Shown here: one piece after another, positions 19,758-27,957 of the stretch
How the letters are laid out: each line of letters opens with the position of its first letter
How positions within the stretch are numbered: the first letter of the stretch is position 1
Source of the DNA: Haemophilus paracuniculus
Lineage (GTDB): Bacteria > Pseudomonadota > Gammaproteobacteria > Enterobacterales > Pasteurellaceae
Length of the DNA stretch: 64,000 nucleotides
Reading direction: 5' to 3'
NCBI RefSeq assembly: GCF_002015115.1
Contig: NZ_MUYA01000008.1
Span: 74,650 to 138,649 of the forward strand
Position numbers and translations under genes: made by a program
The notes under the pieces: generated by a model
What the model saw: only the letters and a program-made list of their open reading frames with translations
What the model was told of the DNA's origin: nothing
The model's database searches: none

Positions 19758-20558
19758 TTATTTCGCTCCAAATTTATGAGCAAACAGATCTCTATTTTCT
19801 AAAATAAACCCTTTAAATTTATCTCTCGAAATAACTAATCTGATTGGTGTCGGCAATAATTCATATAATTTATCTAGACCAACATCCCATTTTTCATCAT
19901 TATTAAATGCATTGTAAAGTAAATCATTGATACCCGCTTTTTCGATAAGTTCTCTTAGTTTATCTTCGTGTTTATCTAAGAACTCTTCAAATTTAGAGGT
20001 TTCTTCTTCTCCCTCATATTCAACATTACTCCAATAAGAATCCCAAATAAAATCACTTACATTCTCTATTTCTACCCCTTCATTCTCTGCTCTTATTAAA
20101 TAAGAAGTTCCAATAATAAATTGAATAAGATTCTGTATTAGCAAAAAACTATCGAAACTAGAATAACTTATACTCTTTTTTTCCTCTCCGATAAAGAAAA
20201 TAAGTTTTTTATCTTTCCGTGAAACCACAATACGATCAATATCTTCGTAACGAATAACATTCGGCTTTTCAAAAAGTTCCTTATAATAGATTTTACGATC
20301 TGAAAAAATAATGCCATCTTTGGCACTACCAAATGCCGTTGTATCTATTAAAATAAGCAATTTTTCGTCTGAGCTAATATCTTTCCCAAAAGATTGCTTT
20401 GCATTGTTTGCTTTTTTTTCAAAGATTTCTTCATAATTCAAAGAAACGCCAAATGGATCTAAAAAATAATAGATAGTTCCGCCATGTTGCATAGAACCAA
20501 CGTCTCCAACAAAACTGATATGTTCTTTTAGATCTGGATATTTTTCCAATAAATTCAT
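19758..20558 (-). CDS. Unknown protein with possible PH-like domain
   Basis: A 266-residue, strongly AT-rich gene of unknown function. A stretch KDGIIFSDRKIYYKEL...YEDIDRIVVSRKDKKLIFFIGEEKK (about residues 84-130) has the alternating strands of a bacterial PH-like domain, in which a ligand or protein is bound. The C-terminal part is acidic and helical (EEETSKFEEFLDKHEDKLRELIEK). The ATG at 20558 has GGAG 7 bp upstream. Partner of the tail-anchored protein downstream. Together they look like an accessory cassette placed between rplL and rpoB. Confidence 0.6.
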   Translation of the reverse strand: MNLLEKYPDLKEHISFVGDVGSMQHGGTIYYFLDPFGVSLNYEEIFEKKANNAKQSFGKDISSDEKLLILIDTTAFGSAKDGIIFSDRKIYYKELFEKPNVIRYEDIDRIVVSRKDKKLIFFIGEEKKSISYSSFDSFLLIQNLIQFIIGTSYLIRAENEGVEIENVSDFIWDSYWSNVEYEGEEETSKFEEFLDKHEDKLRELIEKAGINDLLYNAFNNDEKWDVGLDKLYELLPTPIRLVISRDKFKGFILENRDLFAHKFGAK

Positions 20559-20663
20559 AATAAACTCCAATTTAAAATGTGATTTGCAGTATTGTTTTGT
20601 TTCCTATGTCAATAGGAAACAAAGGGAGTATACTCCCTTGCGAAAATCGTTTACTTTTAATAC

Positions 20664-20705
20664 AAAAAACCACCCCAAACACTTTCGTATTTGGGGTGGT
20701 TTTTT
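20664..20705 (-). terminator. Terminator after the HipBA remnant
   Basis: A perfect 16 bp stem AAAAAACCACCCCAAA / TTTGGGGTGGTTTTTT with a 10-base loop. It lies downstream of the truncated hipA-like frame on the minus strand. Confidence 0.88.
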
Positions 20706-20757
20706 ATTATGGAAATTGTCTTTTTGATTAAAAAATCAGCTTATTTAGGATTGATAA

Positions 20758-20973
20758 TTACGTTAATAATGTCCTATTATCCGCCCAAACTTGATTTAAA
20801 TGTTGTTGAATTTGTTGGATTGTTTTAGGGGAAATGGGAAAATCTTTGGCAAAATTTATGAAATTTCCGACCGCTTGCACCACTTCTTCTATTGCCATTT
20901 TCGCTGTGTGCCAGCTATCAAACCCTTCGGTTTCCGCTAATGATTGGATAACCTTTAATGGTGGAAACGCCAT
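20758..20973 (-). pseudogene. HipA-like toxin, C-terminal remnant
   Basis: A 71-codon frame resembling only the last part of HipA-type kinase toxins (VVQAVGNFINFAKDF...SPKTIQQIQQHLNQVW). HipA proteins are about 400 residues or more, so the kinase core is missing. The frame begins 9 bp after the HTH gene, where a full hipA would start, which suggests an internal deletion that joined the start region to the 3' end. It could also be a small stand-alone protein. Assignment rests on position after a HipB-like gene and a short match. Confidence 0.5.
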
Positions 20974-20982
20974 TGAATGAGA

Positions 20983-21255
20983 CTAACCACGCAACACCTC
21001 CTCTATCGTTTTCGGGAGCGGTTGCTCCTCTTTGGTTAAGGCAACAAGGCGATCCATTTTGTCTAACACCAGCCATAACGCAAGAAATTGGCGTAACGAA
21101 ATTTGAGCTGTCTGCTCAAAATGACGAATGGTACTGGCTGGCACTTGGGCTTTCTCCGCCAATTTTTGTCGAGATAACTTTGCCTGCTTCCGCTTACGTT
21201 GCAGATAATCCGCCAACATCCGCTGGGTTTCAATATCATCATAAAGTGATAACAT
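20983..21255 (-). CDS. HipB-like XRE family transcriptional regulator
   Basis: A 90-residue helix-turn-helix protein. The HTH_XRE core spans about residues 14-70: LADYLQRKRKQAKLSRQKLAEKAQVPASTIRHFEQ. Such proteins act as antitoxin and autorepressor of hipBA-type operons. An AT-rich palindromic stretch with TTTGATAAT / ATTATATCAAA lies just upstream at 21284-21305 and fits an operator. Since the toxin is reduced to a remnant, it may now be an orphan regulator. Confidence 0.72.
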   Translation of the reverse strand: MLSLYDDIETQRMLADYLQRKRKQAKLSRQKLAEKAQVPASTIRHFEQTAQISLRQFLALWLVLDKMDRLVALTKEEQPLPKTIEEVLRG

Positions 21256-21283
21256 ATTATCAATTTCTCACTTAAATTTAGTA

Positions 21284-21305
21284 AATTTGATAATATTATA
21301 TCAAA
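21284..21305. promoter_or_regulatory. Candidate operator of the HipB-like regulator
   Basis: An inverted repeat TTTGATAA...TTATATCAAA, with a second TTATCAA half copy near 21256-21262 at the start codon. Autoregulation is inferred. Confidence 0.4.
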
Positions 21306-21368
21306 TAATGCTATTTACAAGCGGTTAGATTTAGGGGATTTTTTGCGAAATCTTACCGCTTACAAAAC

Positions 21369-21770
21369 TCACTCGACCCAATTCTCTAAGCAAAGCCCGT
21401 CAATACGCTCAAATTCTCGTAGATTATTGGTAACGACAATCAGCCCTTCGCTGCGAGCGTGAGCGGCGATATGGAGATCATTTTCGCCAATGATTTTGCC
21501 CTGCTTTGCCAATTTCGCTTTGATTAAACCAAAATGCTGGGCGGCTTTTTGGGTGTAGGGCAAAATTTCAAGGCGTGAAAGAAAATCCTCGATAATGCGT
21601 AAATTCCGTTCTGGAAATTCACTCTTTTCCGCCCCATAATAAAGCTCTGCCACTGTGATACTGCTGACACAAAGGCGATAGGCGTTAGCGTTAAATTTTT
21701 CCAATACTTCCAAAGGTTTACGCTTTATCACATAAATCACAATGTTGGTATCTAGCATATATTTCAGCAC
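21369..21770 (-). CDS. vapC: VapC-type PIN-domain toxin
   Basis: A 133-residue PIN-domain ribonuclease toxin. The acidic active-site residues are visible: MLDTNIVIYVIK (Asp 7), SSITVAELYYGAEKS (Glu near 42), GENDLHIAAHAR (Asp near 98) and VVTNNLREFERI near the end. VapC toxins of this subgroup cut initiator tRNA. It lies 8 bp after vapB and the pair sits downstream of the rplL terminator. It seems intact. Confidence 0.9.
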   Translation of the reverse strand: MLKYMLDTNIVIYVIKRKPLEVLEKFNANAYRLCVSSITVAELYYGAEKSEFPERNLRIIEDFLSRLEILPYTQKAAQHFGLIKAKLAKQGKIIGENDLHIAAHARSEGLIVVTNNLREFERIDGLCLENWVE

Positions 21771-21778
21771 GATTCCCC

Positions 21779-22015
21779 CTAAAATGCCTCGCGTTCAGGC
21801 TGAATTGCTTGTTCTCTTTCAGACATAAAATCCGCTGACACTTGATTATCAGTAGCAAGAAAAAAGCTATCCCACACATTTTTAGCTGGGGTTAAAATCC
21901 GTTCTTTGCCGACCACTCTCACAAGCACTTTTTTCACATCTTCATCGAAACGAACTTCGCTCGGCAATCTGACCGCTTGGGTGCGGTTGGTTACAAAAAT
22001 TGAGGCTTCTTTCAT
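21779..22015 (-). CDS. vapB: VapB-type antitoxin (AbrB/MazE fold)
   Basis: A 78-residue antitoxin. The N-terminal SpoVT/AbrB DNA-binding half is marked by [20 protein letters not shown], and the C-terminal tail ([17 protein letters not shown]) would wrap VapC. The ATG at 22015 has GGAG 9 bp upstream; the in-frame GTG at 22036 is less likely. It probably represses its own promoter through the ATACTT-A-AAGTAT palindrome at 22051-22063. Confidence 0.9.
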   Translation of the reverse strand: MKEASIFVTNRTQAVRLPSEVRFDEDVKKVLVRVVGKERILTPAKNVWDSFFLATDNQVSADFMSEREQAIQPEREAF

Positions 22016-22050
22016 TTTTCTCTCCGATACATTCACAATGTGGAAAGTAT

Positions 22051-22063
22051 ATACTTAAAGTAT
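22051..22063. promoter_or_regulatory. Candidate VapB operator
   Basis: Perfect palindrome ATACTT-A-AAGTAT about 36 bp upstream of the vapB start. The assignment is by position and symmetry. Confidence 0.45.
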
Positions 22064-22111
22064 CTAGTCGCCAACGGTAAAATTTTGCGAAATCTTACCG
22101 CTTGAAAAACA

Positions 22112-22143
22112 AAAACCCCAACATTGCTGTTGGGGTCTTTTTG
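22112..22143 (-). terminator. Terminator of rplJL
   Basis: AAAAACCCCAAC / GTTGGGGT stem followed by T-rich sequence, 33 bp beyond the rplL stop on the minus strand. It separates rplJL from VapBC and rpoB. Confidence 0.85.
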
Positions 22144-22175
22144 AACTTGAAGTTCGGGAAAAGTTAAATCAAAAA

Positions 22176-22544
22176 TTATTTGATTTCTACTTTCGCACCA
22201 GCTTCTTCTAATTCTTTTTTGAGTGCTTCTGCTTCTGCTTTTGAGATGCCTTCTTTTAAGTTAGCTGGTGCAGATTCAACTAAGTCTTTCGCTTCTTTTA
22301 AGCCTAAACCAGTTGCACCACGTACTGCTTTGATTACAGCAACTTTGTTCGCACCTGCATCCGCAAGAACTACGTCAAATTCAGTTTTCTCTTCTGCTGC
22401 CGCTGCGCCTGCTGCTGGTGCTGCTGCTACTGCTGCCGCTGCTGAAACGCCGAATTTTTCTTCCATCGCAGCGATAAGTTCAACGATTTCAGATACTGAT
22501 TTAGAAGCAATCGCTTCAATGATTTGTTCGTTAGTTAATGACAT
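22176..22544 (-). CDS. rplL: 50S ribosomal protein L7/L12
   Basis: A 122-residue stalk protein that recruits translation GTPases. The N-terminal dimerisation helix ([20 protein letters not shown]), the Ala-rich hinge (about residues 35-52) and the C-terminal domain with [18 protein letters not shown] are standard. ATG at 22544 gives the usual length. It is the second gene of rplJL and is followed by a terminator, so unlike in E. coli there is no direct run into rpoB. Confidence 0.97.
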   Translation of the reverse strand: MSLTNEQIIEAIASKSVSEIVELIAAMEEKFGVSAAAAVAAAPAAGAAAAEEKTEFDVVLADAGANKVAVIKAVRGATGLGLKEAKDLVESAPANLKEGISKAEAEALKKELEEAGAKVEIK

Positions 22545-22601
22545 AACAATCAATTCCTAAGTTAATAAAGTTAAACGAGGTAAGAAGTTTTCTGCAAAGA
22601 A

Positions 22602-23093
22602 CTATGCAGCTTCTTGTAATTTGTCGCGTAATGCCGCAAGAGTGCGAACAAGTTTGCCTGCCGCAGCTTCTTTCATTGTGCCCATTAAACGTGCAATTGC
22701 TTCTTCGTAAGTTGGTAATGTTGCCAAGAATTGAACATCTTGGATTTTACCTTCAAAGGCTGCACCTTTAAGTTCAAACTCTTTGTTTGCTTTTGCAAAT
22801 TCAGTGAACAAGCGTGCTGCTGCACCTGGGTGTTCATTTGAGAAAGCAATAAGAGTAGGACCAGTAAACGTATCTTTTAAGCACTCAAATTCAGTGCCTT
22901 CAACCGCACGGCGTAATAAGGTGTTACGCACAACACGCATTGAAACGCCCGCTTCGCGAGCAGATTTACGTAATTCAGTCATTTTCTCAACTGTTACGCC
23001 ACGAGAATCCGCAACCACAGCTGAAAGGGCACCTTTGGCAGCTTCGTTTACTTCAGCAACAATTGCTTGTTTGTCTTGAAGATTTAATGCCAT
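22602..23093 (-). CDS. rplJ: 50S ribosomal protein L10
   Basis: A 163-residue stalk base protein that binds 23S rRNA and L7/L12 dimers. [40 protein letters not shown] and [15 protein letters not shown] are family hallmarks. AGGAG precedes the ATG at 23093. Autoregulation through an upstream leader is usual for this gene. Confidence 0.97.
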   Translation of the reverse strand: MALNLQDKQAIVAEVNEAAKGALSAVVADSRGVTVEKMTELRKSAREAGVSMRVVRNTLLRRAVEGTEFECLKDTFTGPTLIAFSNEHPGAAARLFTEFAKANKEFELKGAAFEGKIQDVQFLATLPTYEEAIARLMGTMKEAAAGKLVRTLAALRDKLQEAA

Positions 23094-23114
23094 TGGTATT
23101 AGCTCCTGATACAC

Positions 23115-23350
23115 TCCACCAAAGTGGAATTTACAAAAAATCTCAAAAAAACTACCGCTTGTGCGGCAACTTTAATGAGGCTAAGGTGTACAGAAGCAGA
23201 AAATTCTGTCTGTTCACCATCTACGCAGGCTCAAATTAAGAGATGATTATCATCATTTCACCTGCGGTCTCGGACGGGGCTTGATAGGCAAGCACCATCA
23301 TTTTGCGATAACGCAAAGAGGTCGGGATTATAGTGCGTTTTTTGAGCCTT
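23115..23350 (-). ncRNA. Probable L10 leader (autoregulatory mRNA element)
   Basis: 281 bp without a gene precede rplJ. It contains folded GC-rich segments around 23260-23325 (GGTCTCGGACGGGGC and a GCGATAACGCAAAG loop). In gammaproteobacteria this position holds the L10 leader, where L10-(L12)4 binds and represses rplJL translation. I rely on position and general appearance; the fold was not computed. Confidence 0.5.
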
Positions 23351-23374
23351 GTAAAGATCGCTCTGCGATTTTAA

Positions 23375-24132
23375 TTAGATTTTTCTTGCCAAATGAAAGC
23401 AACGATTAAAGTGTTCCACTTGATAGCCATAGGGTGCAAATAACTTTGCGAGGGCTTTTTCGGTGTAAATGGTAACGTGTCCATTTCTCGGGGCGATGTA
23501 GCCGTCCATCTCTCGTTTTGCAATCGTTTCTGGCGGAAGCAAGGTGGTTGAGAAAAAGAAAATGCCTTGTTCCTTTAATTTTGATAAGGCTAATTCCACG
23601 GTTTTATAGGGCGTGGGGGTATGCTCAAACACTTCAAAAGAGACGACTAAATCATATTTTTTCTGATCATCTAAGATATTATTTTCAGAGAATGGATCCC
23701 AACTTTCCGCATCTAAGCCTTTTTCTCGCAATAATTTGGCTAAATAACCCGAGCCGCCACCGAAATCTAAAATAGAATGGTGTGCCGATAAATTAAAAAC
23801 ATCTAAAATAATTTGCAGATTGCGATCTGATCTTGCCCCCGTATATTCGGGATCAACAAGAATATAATCATCATTATAGATATTTTGCAGGAACTCACCG
23901 CTTGTCCAATCATCAAAGGCGGTGGTAAAAATCAGCTGACATTCCGAACAACAATGGTAATAAAGGGTGTGCCAGAAAGAGGATAATGGATATTCCAATG
24001 GGTTTCACAACTGCGATTAAAATCAACGACCCCATATAAATGGGCGTCCGAGCCACAAATTTTACACGGAATTATCCTGTTTGTTTGTTTGTTTGTTTGT
24101 TTGTTTGTTTGTTTGTTTGTTTGTTTGGGCAT
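23375..24132 (-). pseudogene. Phase-variable SAM-dependent methyltransferase, frameshifted
   Basis: A class I methyltransferase with an N-terminal zinc-binding region, split over two frames. The 5' frame from ATG 24132 reads MPKQTNKQTN..., encoded by the 12 CAAA repeats, then RIIPCKICGSDAHLYGVVDFNRS and YPLSGTPF. The 3' frame resumes at YYHCCSECQLIFTTAFDDW and holds the SAM site ILDFGGGSGYLAKLLREKG plus VVSFEVFEHTP. The switch lies at a T run near 23961-23967; one extra T would restore a single 250-residue frame. An alternative ATG at 24137 has the better ribosome site (AAGGG, 6 bp) but is out of frame at 12 repeats. The target is unknown; sugar or surface modification is likely. Confidence 0.8.
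24080..24127 (-). repeat. Tetranucleotide tract (CAAA)12, contingency repeat
   Basis: Twelve perfect TTTG units on the plus strand (CAAA on the coding strand), 48 bp, begin five or ten bases after two alternative ATG codons of the methyltransferase. Slipped-strand changes of one unit would shift which ATG is in frame. Tetranucleotide tracts of this kind drive phase variation in Haemophilus and relatives. Confidence 0.95.
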
Positions 24133-24162
24133 ATCATATTTTTCCCTTGTTAAAATGCAATA

Positions 24163-24193
24163 AAAAAGCACTAATTTCATCAATTAGTGCTTT
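24163..24193 (-). terminator. Terminator of rplKA
   Basis: AAAGCACTAATT / AATTAGTGCTTT with a 5-base loop and a following T tract on the minus strand, 25 bp past rplA. It also places the methyltransferase in its own transcription unit. Confidence 0.9.
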
Positions 24194-24217
24194 CCAATTT
24201 AGAAATAATTTATCAGA

Positions 24218-24907
24218 TTATAGTGTTGATTGATCAACTGCAACACCTGCACCCATTGTGGTTGAGATGCTTACTTTCTTGATAAATACACCTTTCGCTG
24301 TGGTTGGCTTCGCTTTCACTAATGCCGCTAACAACGCTTGGAGGTTTTCTTTTAATTGCTCAGGGGCGAAGTCCGCTTTACCGATAGTGGTATGGATAAT
24401 ACCGTTTTTATCGTTGCGGTAACGGATCTGACCTGATTTCGCATTTTTAACGGCTTCTGCAACGTTTGGTGTTACTGTACCTACTTTCGGGTTTGGCATT
24501 AAGCCGCGTGGACCTAACACTTGACCTAATTGACCTACCACACGCATTGCGTCTGGTGATGCGATCACAACGTCAAAGTTCATCTCGCCTTTTTTGATTT
24601 GTTCAGCAAGATCTTCCATACCCACTAAATCTGCACCAGCTGCTTTCGCTGCTTCTGCGTTAGCACCTTGGGTAAATACCGCAACGCGTGCGGTACGACC
24701 AGTACCGTGTGGAAGCACAGTTGCACCACGCACGTTTTGGTCTGATTTACGAGGGTCGATCCCTAAGTTTACAGCAACATCTACGCTTTCAACGAATTTA
24801 GCAGTCGCGAATTGTTTTAATACAGCGATTGCTTCGTTGATTTCGTATGCTTTGGTAGAATCTACGCCAGCTTTGATTGCTTTCATTTTTTTAGTCAATT
24901 TAGCCAT
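24218..24907 (-). CDS. rplA: 50S ribosomal protein L1
   Basis: A 229-residue protein of the L1 stalk. [36 protein letters not shown] and the signature [16 protein letters not shown] are present. In E. coli L1 represses its own operon by binding the rplK leader. Directly downstream of rplK (4 bp gap) and closed by a hairpin terminator. Confidence 0.97.
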   Translation of the reverse strand: MAKLTKKMKAIKAGVDSTKAYEINEAIAVLKQFATAKFVESVDVAVNLGIDPRKSDQNVRGATVLPHGTGRTARVAVFTQGANAEAAKAAGADLVGMEDLAEQIKKGEMNFDVVIASPDAMRVVGQLGQVLGPRGLMPNPKVGTVTPNVAEAVKNAKSGQIRYRNDKNGIIHTTIGKADFAPEQLKENLQALLAALVKAKPTTAKGVFIKKVSISTTMGAGVAVDQSTL

Positions 24908-24911
24908 CGTA

Positions 24912-25340
24912 TTATTCCTCCACCACTAAGCCCATTGAACGAGCAGTACCCGCGATAGACTTCATCTTAGTTTCGATAGTTGCACCCGTCATATCTGCTG
25001 CTTTGGTTTCAGCGATTTGACGAACTTGTTCAAGGGTTACTTTACCCACTTTGTCTTTGTTTGGTTTAGAAGAACCAGACTTGATACCTGCCGCTTTCTT
25101 CAAGAGAACCGCTGCTGGTGGGGTTTTAGTTACGAAAGTGAATGAACGGTCTGCGTAAACCGTGATAACCACTGGAATTGGTAAGCCTTTTTCTAAGCTC
25201 TCAGTACGAGCGTTGAATGCTTTACAGAATTCCATAATGTTCACACCTTGTTGACCTAATGCAGGACCAACTGGTGGTGATGGGTTAGCCATACCCGCTG
25301 CAACTTGCAACTTAACGTAGGCTTGTACTTTTTTTGCCAT
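24912..25340 (-). CDS. rplK: 50S ribosomal protein L11
   Basis: A 142-residue protein at the GTPase-associated centre; binds 23S rRNA and thiostrepton. [39 protein letters not shown] and the C-terminal [12 protein letters not shown] are typical. First gene of rplKA. A perfect stem TACGAGAGAGC / GCTCTCTCGTA lies upstream at 25417-25440 in the leader. Confidence 0.97.
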   Translation of the reverse strand: MAKKVQAYVKLQVAAGMANPSPPVGPALGQQGVNIMEFCKAFNARTESLEKGLPIPVVITVYADRSFTFVTKTPPAAVLLKKAAGIKSGSSKPNKDKVGKVTLEQVRQIAETKAADMTGATIETKMKSIAGTARSMGLVVEE

Positions 25341-25416
25341 TTTAGTTTCCTCTATTATGGGTAATAACGCTTTTCAGCTCCCCGTTGATGTTGCTCTCGC
25401 AACTTTACACAAAAAT

Positions 25417-25440
25417 ACGAGAGAGCCAAGCTCTCTCGTA
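25417..25440. other. Perfect 11 bp hairpin in the rplK leader region
   Basis: TACGAGAGAGC and GCTCTCTCGTA pair around an AA loop, between rplK and the divergent secreted-protein gene. There is no T run on the minus strand. It could be an attenuator, a processing site or a terminator relic. Confidence 0.4.
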
Positions 25441-25572
25441 AGGTAGCGGATTATAGGGCAAATCTGATAGCTTTTCAAGCAGTTTTTAATAAGCTATTTT
25501 ATATTTATACAGGATTTTTCTGATATACTTTCAGCAAATCAATATACGTTAATCTTTAAGGAAAAAAACGCT

Positions 25573-25965
25573 ATGAAAAAGATACTAATGGCTTTTTTAG
25601 CATTATGCCCAACTCTCGCCCAAACACAACCAATCACTACTGGGCAACCTGTTTTGCTCAATGGTAAATTATCCATCATAAAAAGTTTACACCCTGCTCC
25701 TGCTTTTTATGGAAAACCATTGCCTGCAATCAGACCATTCAACACATTGAGTGTTAGTCCATCGTTTGACGATTTAGAGTTTATGTCTAATACTGTAAGA
25801 ACAAAGCTAATACAATTGTCTATTGATGATGTAAATTTAAGAAATAAAGTCTTACGCAGTGAAGGTAAAAAAGCTACTGTGTATTGTTATTCATTATTTC
25901 CAGCTCATACAGCTCATCATACAACAAAAGTACTATGCAACGTTGCAGATATAAAATTTAATTAA
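25573..25965 (+). CDS. Secreted protein of unknown function
   Basis: A 130-residue protein with a signal peptide (MKKILMAFLALCPTLAQTQ, cut near residue 17-20). The mature part has two cysteines (YCYSLF and VLCNVADIKF at the end), which could form a disulfide. AAGGA precedes the ATG by 10 bp. Divergent from rplK, convergent with the GNAT gene, AT-rich, and out of place among translation genes. I do not recognise the family. Confidence 0.65.
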   Translation: MKKILMAFLALCPTLAQTQPITTGQPVLLNGKLSIIKSLHPAPAFYGKPLPAIRPFNTLSVSPSFDDLEFMSNTVRTKLIQLSIDDVNLRNKVLRSEGKKATVYCYSLFPAHTAHHTTKVLCNVADIKFN

Positions 25966-25975
25966 AATAAACTAC

Positions 25976-26440
25976 TTAGTTTAAATTTATCTCATAATTC
26001 AACCATTCATTATTCTCTTTCGCCCCAAGTCGTTGGTAGAACTTCAATCCTTGCTCATTCCACGGGGCGACTGTCCATTTTATTGTGGTGCAGTTATGGG
26101 CTTTGGCTTCGATTTTGAGGGCGTTCATCAACTTCTCGCCGATTTTTTGACTGCGATAACCCTCGGCGACATAAAGCTCTTTCATATAGATCGCAGGGCG
26201 ATTTTGGGCGGTGTAAGGCAGGAAATAATAGACTAAAATCCCCACAATCTGACCGCTTGTTTGGTCGTCTGCCACCAGACAGTAGAAATCAGGCGGATTT
26301 TTGCCGAAACCGCTACTTCGCACCACCTCGGGCGTGATCGCAAAACTGTCGATATATTTTTCAAACACGGCGAGTGCTTTCATCAACTCAAACACTTGAT
26401 CGGCATCTTGCTCGACCATTTTACGGATTTGGATTGCCAT
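25976..26440 (-). CDS. GNAT family N-acetyltransferase
   Basis: A 154-residue acetyl-CoA-dependent acetyltransferase. The GNAT motif A region is visible (AIYMKELYVAEGYRSQKIGEKLMNAL, with the Q/RxxGxG/A-like QKIGEKL), followed by WTVAPWNEQGLKFYQRLGA. The sequence most resembles the diamine (spermidine/spermine) acetyltransferase subgroup (ELYV, WNEQGLKFYQRLGA), but the substrate is not proven. GAGG precedes the ATG. It follows nusG on the opposite side of a palindromic terminator, in the same direction as the ribosomal genes. Confidence 0.82.
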   Translation of the reverse strand: MAIQIRKMVEQDADQVFELMKALAVFEKYIDSFAITPEVVRSSGFGKNPPDFYCLVADDQTSGQIVGILVYYFLPYTAQNRPAIYMKELYVAEGYRSQKIGEKLMNALKIEAKAHNCTTIKWTVAPWNEQGLKFYQRLGAKENNEWLNYEINLN

Positions 26441-26468
26441 TTTAACCTCGTAAAAAATGTGAAAAAAA

Positions 26469-26486
26469 GACCGCTTGCAAGCGGTC
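26469..26486 (-). terminator. Fully palindromic uptake-word terminator of nusG
   Basis: GACCGCTTGCAAGCGGTC is an 18 bp perfect palindrome made of two overlapping canonical uptake words, with A and T tracts on its flanks, 20 bp beyond the nusG stop. Confidence 0.75.
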
Positions 26487-26505
26487 TGATTTTTTGAAAT
26501 TTTGA

Positions 26506-27072
26506 TTAGCTCTGTTTTTCCACCTGAGCAAATTCAAGCTCAACAGGCGTGCCACGTCCAAAGATTGAAACGGACACTTTCAAGCGGCCTTTCTCGTAAT
26601 CCACTTCTTCCACCGTTCCCGTAAAGTCCGCAAACGGGCCTTCGGTTACACGCACTTCTTCACCAGGTTGGAACTCGGTTCTATGGCGAGGTTTCTCGGC
26701 GGTTTCTTGTACGCGATTGAGGATACGATCCGCTTCACGCTTCGTAATCGGGGCAGGTTTATCCGCCGTACCGCCGATAAAGCCCATCACACGCGGCACG
26801 CTTTTCACTAAGTGCCAAGTGTCATCGTTCATTTCCATTTGGACTAAAACGTAACCTGGGAAAAATTTACGCTCGGTTTTACGGCGTTTACCCTGCACGT
26901 TTTCGATCACTTCTTCGGTCGGCACAAGCACTTCGCCGAACTGATCTTCCATTTTGTGTAATTTGATATATTCACGCAACGTCATTGCAACACGGTTCTC
27001 AAAGCCAGAAAACGCTTGCAATACATACCAACGCATTCTCGTTGCTTCTTTTACTTCGATTTCTTCACTCAT
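26506..27072 (-). CDS. nusG: Transcription termination/antitermination factor NusG
   Basis: A 188-residue elongation factor that binds RNA polymerase and links it to Rho or to ribosomal S10. N-terminal [21 protein letters not shown] and [20 protein letters not shown], then a C-terminal KOW domain with [22 protein letters not shown]. Slightly longer N-terminus than E. coli (181). The secE stop is 1 bp upstream, so the pair is cotranscribed. The next gene downstream is a GNAT enzyme rather than rplK. Confidence 0.97.
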   Translation of the reverse strand: MSEEIEVKEATRMRWYVLQAFSGFENRVAMTLREYIKLHKMEDQFGEVLVPTEEVIENVQGKRRKTERKFFPGYVLVQMEMNDDTWHLVKSVPRVMGFIGGTADKPAPITKREADRILNRVQETAEKPRHRTEFQPGEEVRVTEGPFADFTGTVEEVDYEKGRLKVSVSIFGRGTPVELEFAQVEKQS

Positions 27073-27073
27073 T

Positions 27074-27487
27074 TTAGAACCTCAAATTTGTTAAGAATGT
27101 AATTAACGCCACAATGATTGAGTCAATGCCCCAAAGCACCAACGACACCACTACACACATTGCCACCACAATAAGGGTGGTTTGCGTAGTTTCTTGACGG
27201 GTTGGCCAGATGATTTTACGCAACTCGCCACGAGATTCTTTGGCAAAGCGAATCGCTTTCTGACCTTGATTGGTCAATGCAGCCAACACCACCGCACCCA
27301 CAATCAAACCAACCATTGCCAACACTCTCACCACAAAAGAGAATTTTGCAGCGAAATAAACATTACCGATTGCCGCCACCGCCAAAAGCACAATAGCCAC
27401 AACCCATAACAAGGTATTTAAACCCTTACTTTTTACCCCTTTTTCTTCGGTTTGCTCAGGGGCTTTATTTTTAATTTCTTTTGACAT
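27074..27487 (-). CDS. secE: Preprotein translocase subunit SecE
   Basis: A 137-residue three-span gamma subunit of SecYEG. Two N-terminal membrane segments precede the conserved amphipathic helix [24 protein letters not shown] and the essential third segment ([20 protein letters not shown]). The order secE-nusG is standard. The tuf and tRNA genes often found upstream are absent here; instead a LacI-type fragment lies beyond. Confidence 0.95.
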   Translation of the reverse strand: MSKEIKNKAPEQTEEKGVKSKGLNTLLWVVAIVLLAVAAIGNVYFAAKFSFVVRVLAMVGLIVGAVVLAALTNQGQKAIRFAKESRGELRKIIWPTRQETTQTTLIVVAMCVVVSLVLWGIDSIIVALITFLTNLRF

Positions 27488-27608
27488 ATCTCACCCAAAT
27501 TGTATCGAAAAAAGAACACTCAATTTTGAAAGCGTGCAATTCTAGCATTTTCTACTTTGCTTGCCACGATCTTTTGTGCAATTTCGTGAAAATTCTTTCC
27601 ATTTTCGA

Positions 27609-27838
27609 TCAAGCACTGTCTCGCTCGACTAATTTTATCGGCAAATAAAGCTGCCGTTCGTCCTCTGCAAGCGGTTCGTTTCGCAGAATTTTTTGCAATT
27701 TCTGTCCTGCCACCTTGCCCATTTGCTCGTAAGGAAGCGAAATTGCCGTGAGGCGAGGATAAGAAACCGATCCCACATCTAGCCCCCCGAGGCTCACCAC
27801 CGCCACATCGTTCGGCACGGAAATATTACGGAGAATAT
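27609..27838 (-). pseudogene. LacI-family regulator, C-terminal fragment
   Basis: About 76 codons (open from near 27838) match only the end of a LacI/GalR sugar-binding domain: ISVPNDVAVVSLGGLDVGS, YPRLTAISLPYEQMGKVAGQ and a final LPIKLVERDSA. The DNA-binding head and most of the effector domain (about 260 residues) are missing, and the sequence upstream (27840-27905) is unrelated and AT-rich. A truncated relic, with no obvious partner; it is unlikely to be the ula regulator, which is DeoR-type. Confidence 0.75.
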
Positions 27839-27923
27839 AAAGAACTAAACTAGTAGTGGAGAACCAAAGCCTCCGTTAGCGATTCAAATAGTTGAATTCT
27901 AGCCGATTTAAGCCAACAAAAAA

Positions 27924-27950
27924 GTCGGTTTTAGAACCGACCTTTTTTCT
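27924..27950 (-). terminator. Terminator of ulaEF
   Basis: GTCGGTT / AACCGAC stem with A-rich and T-rich flanks just past the ulaF stop. Confidence 0.85.
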
Positions 27951-27957
27951 ATGTAAT

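Noticed and set aside
22180..22560. 126-codon ORF antisense to rplL
   Set aside because: A classic mirror of the Ala-rich rplL coding sequence, without independent support.
24080..24127. CRISPR-like or satellite repeat
   Set aside because: The units are 4 bp without spacers and sit at the 5' end of a reading frame, which fits a contingency tract, not a CRISPR array. No CRISPR array was seen in the window.
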